Source: Bacillota bacterium (lineage in GTDB: Bacteria > Bacillota > Clostridia > Christensenellales > Aristaeellaceae). Taken from it: a DNA stretch of 23,763 bases. The translations under genes and the position numbers were made by a program. Location of the stretch: the NCBI GenBank assembly GCA_023415715.1, contig JAEZJP010000213.1, positions 1 to 23,763 of the forward strand, read 5' to 3'. Shown piece after piece: positions 23,752-23,763 of this stretch. Below the pieces are notes generated by a model. It was not told where the DNA came from. It worked only from the letters and a program-made list of their open reading frames with translations, and made no database searches. Within the stretch, counting starts at the first letter, position 1. Every line of letters begins with the position of its first letter.

Positions 23752-23763
23752 ATGAACGTGGAA
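23752..23763 (+). CDS. Start of a gene cut by the window edge
   Basis: An ATG at 23752 follows AAGAAAGGATG with usual spacing and opens a frame of four codons (MNVE) before the window ends. Nothing can be said about its product. Confidence 0.4.

Overview
The window looks like a piece of chromosome from a spore-forming, low-to-mid GC member of the Clostridia. A Christensenellales-like gut lineage is a guess, not a demonstration. The grounds are spoIVB next to spo0A, a T-box leader, the indirect GatCAB route to amidated tRNAs, luxS, and strong consensus sigma-A promoters and AGGAGG-type ribosome binding sites. I see no insertion sequence, phage gene, CRISPR array, rRNA or tRNA.

Layout. (1) 1-1150: a secreted CAP-domain protein, then about 430 bp without a credible gene but with at least four hairpins, two of which look like tandem terminators. 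(2) 1150-3227, minus strand: a ROK sugar kinase overlapping a DUF3842 gene, followed by a DUF1801/DUF1905 pair. (3) 3387-5499, plus strand: the sporulation pair spoIVB-spo0A. The terminator hairpin between them contains the spo0A ribosome binding site, and the Spo0A receiver domain has lost several residues normally needed for phosphorylation. (4) 5636-8755, minus strand: a 1039-residue secreted protein with eight SH3b-like repeats, a peptidoglycan-binding domain and an unfamiliar His/Asp/Cys-rich C-terminal domain, read from a near-consensus promoter. (5) 8905-11872, minus strand: a tight operon of a nitroreductase-fold protein, the AAA+ ATPase RarA and a Spo0B-type sensor histidine kinase without an adjacent regulator. 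(6) 12034-15048, plus strand: luxS, a YbaK-type Cys-tRNA deacylase and a DUF6259-like glycosidase-type protein. (7) 15072-16665: a two-lobed P-loop ATPase whose second P-loop has decayed, divergent from a YaiI/DUF188 protein. (8) 16714-22074, plus strand: promoter, T-box leader, an aspartyl-tRNA synthetase fused in frame to GatC, then gatA and gatB, closed by a terminator. (9) 22149-23603: a secreted ApbE flavin transferase and a small MGMT-like protein, then the first codons of another gene.

How the genes work together. Region 8 is a complete tRNA-dependent amidation unit. The synthetase charges tRNA(Asn) with Asp (inferred), GatCAB converts it to Asn-tRNA(Asn), and the T-box would adjust expression to tRNA charging. 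The physical AspRS-GatC link suggests a built-in transamidosome. Regions 3 and 5 both touch sporulation signalling: a degenerate Spo0A and an orphan Spo0B-like kinase lie about 3.4 kb apart. The most interesting items are the AspRS-GatC fusion under a T-box, the atypical Spo0A with its ribosome binding site inside a terminator, and the unassigned C-terminal domain of the SH3 protein.
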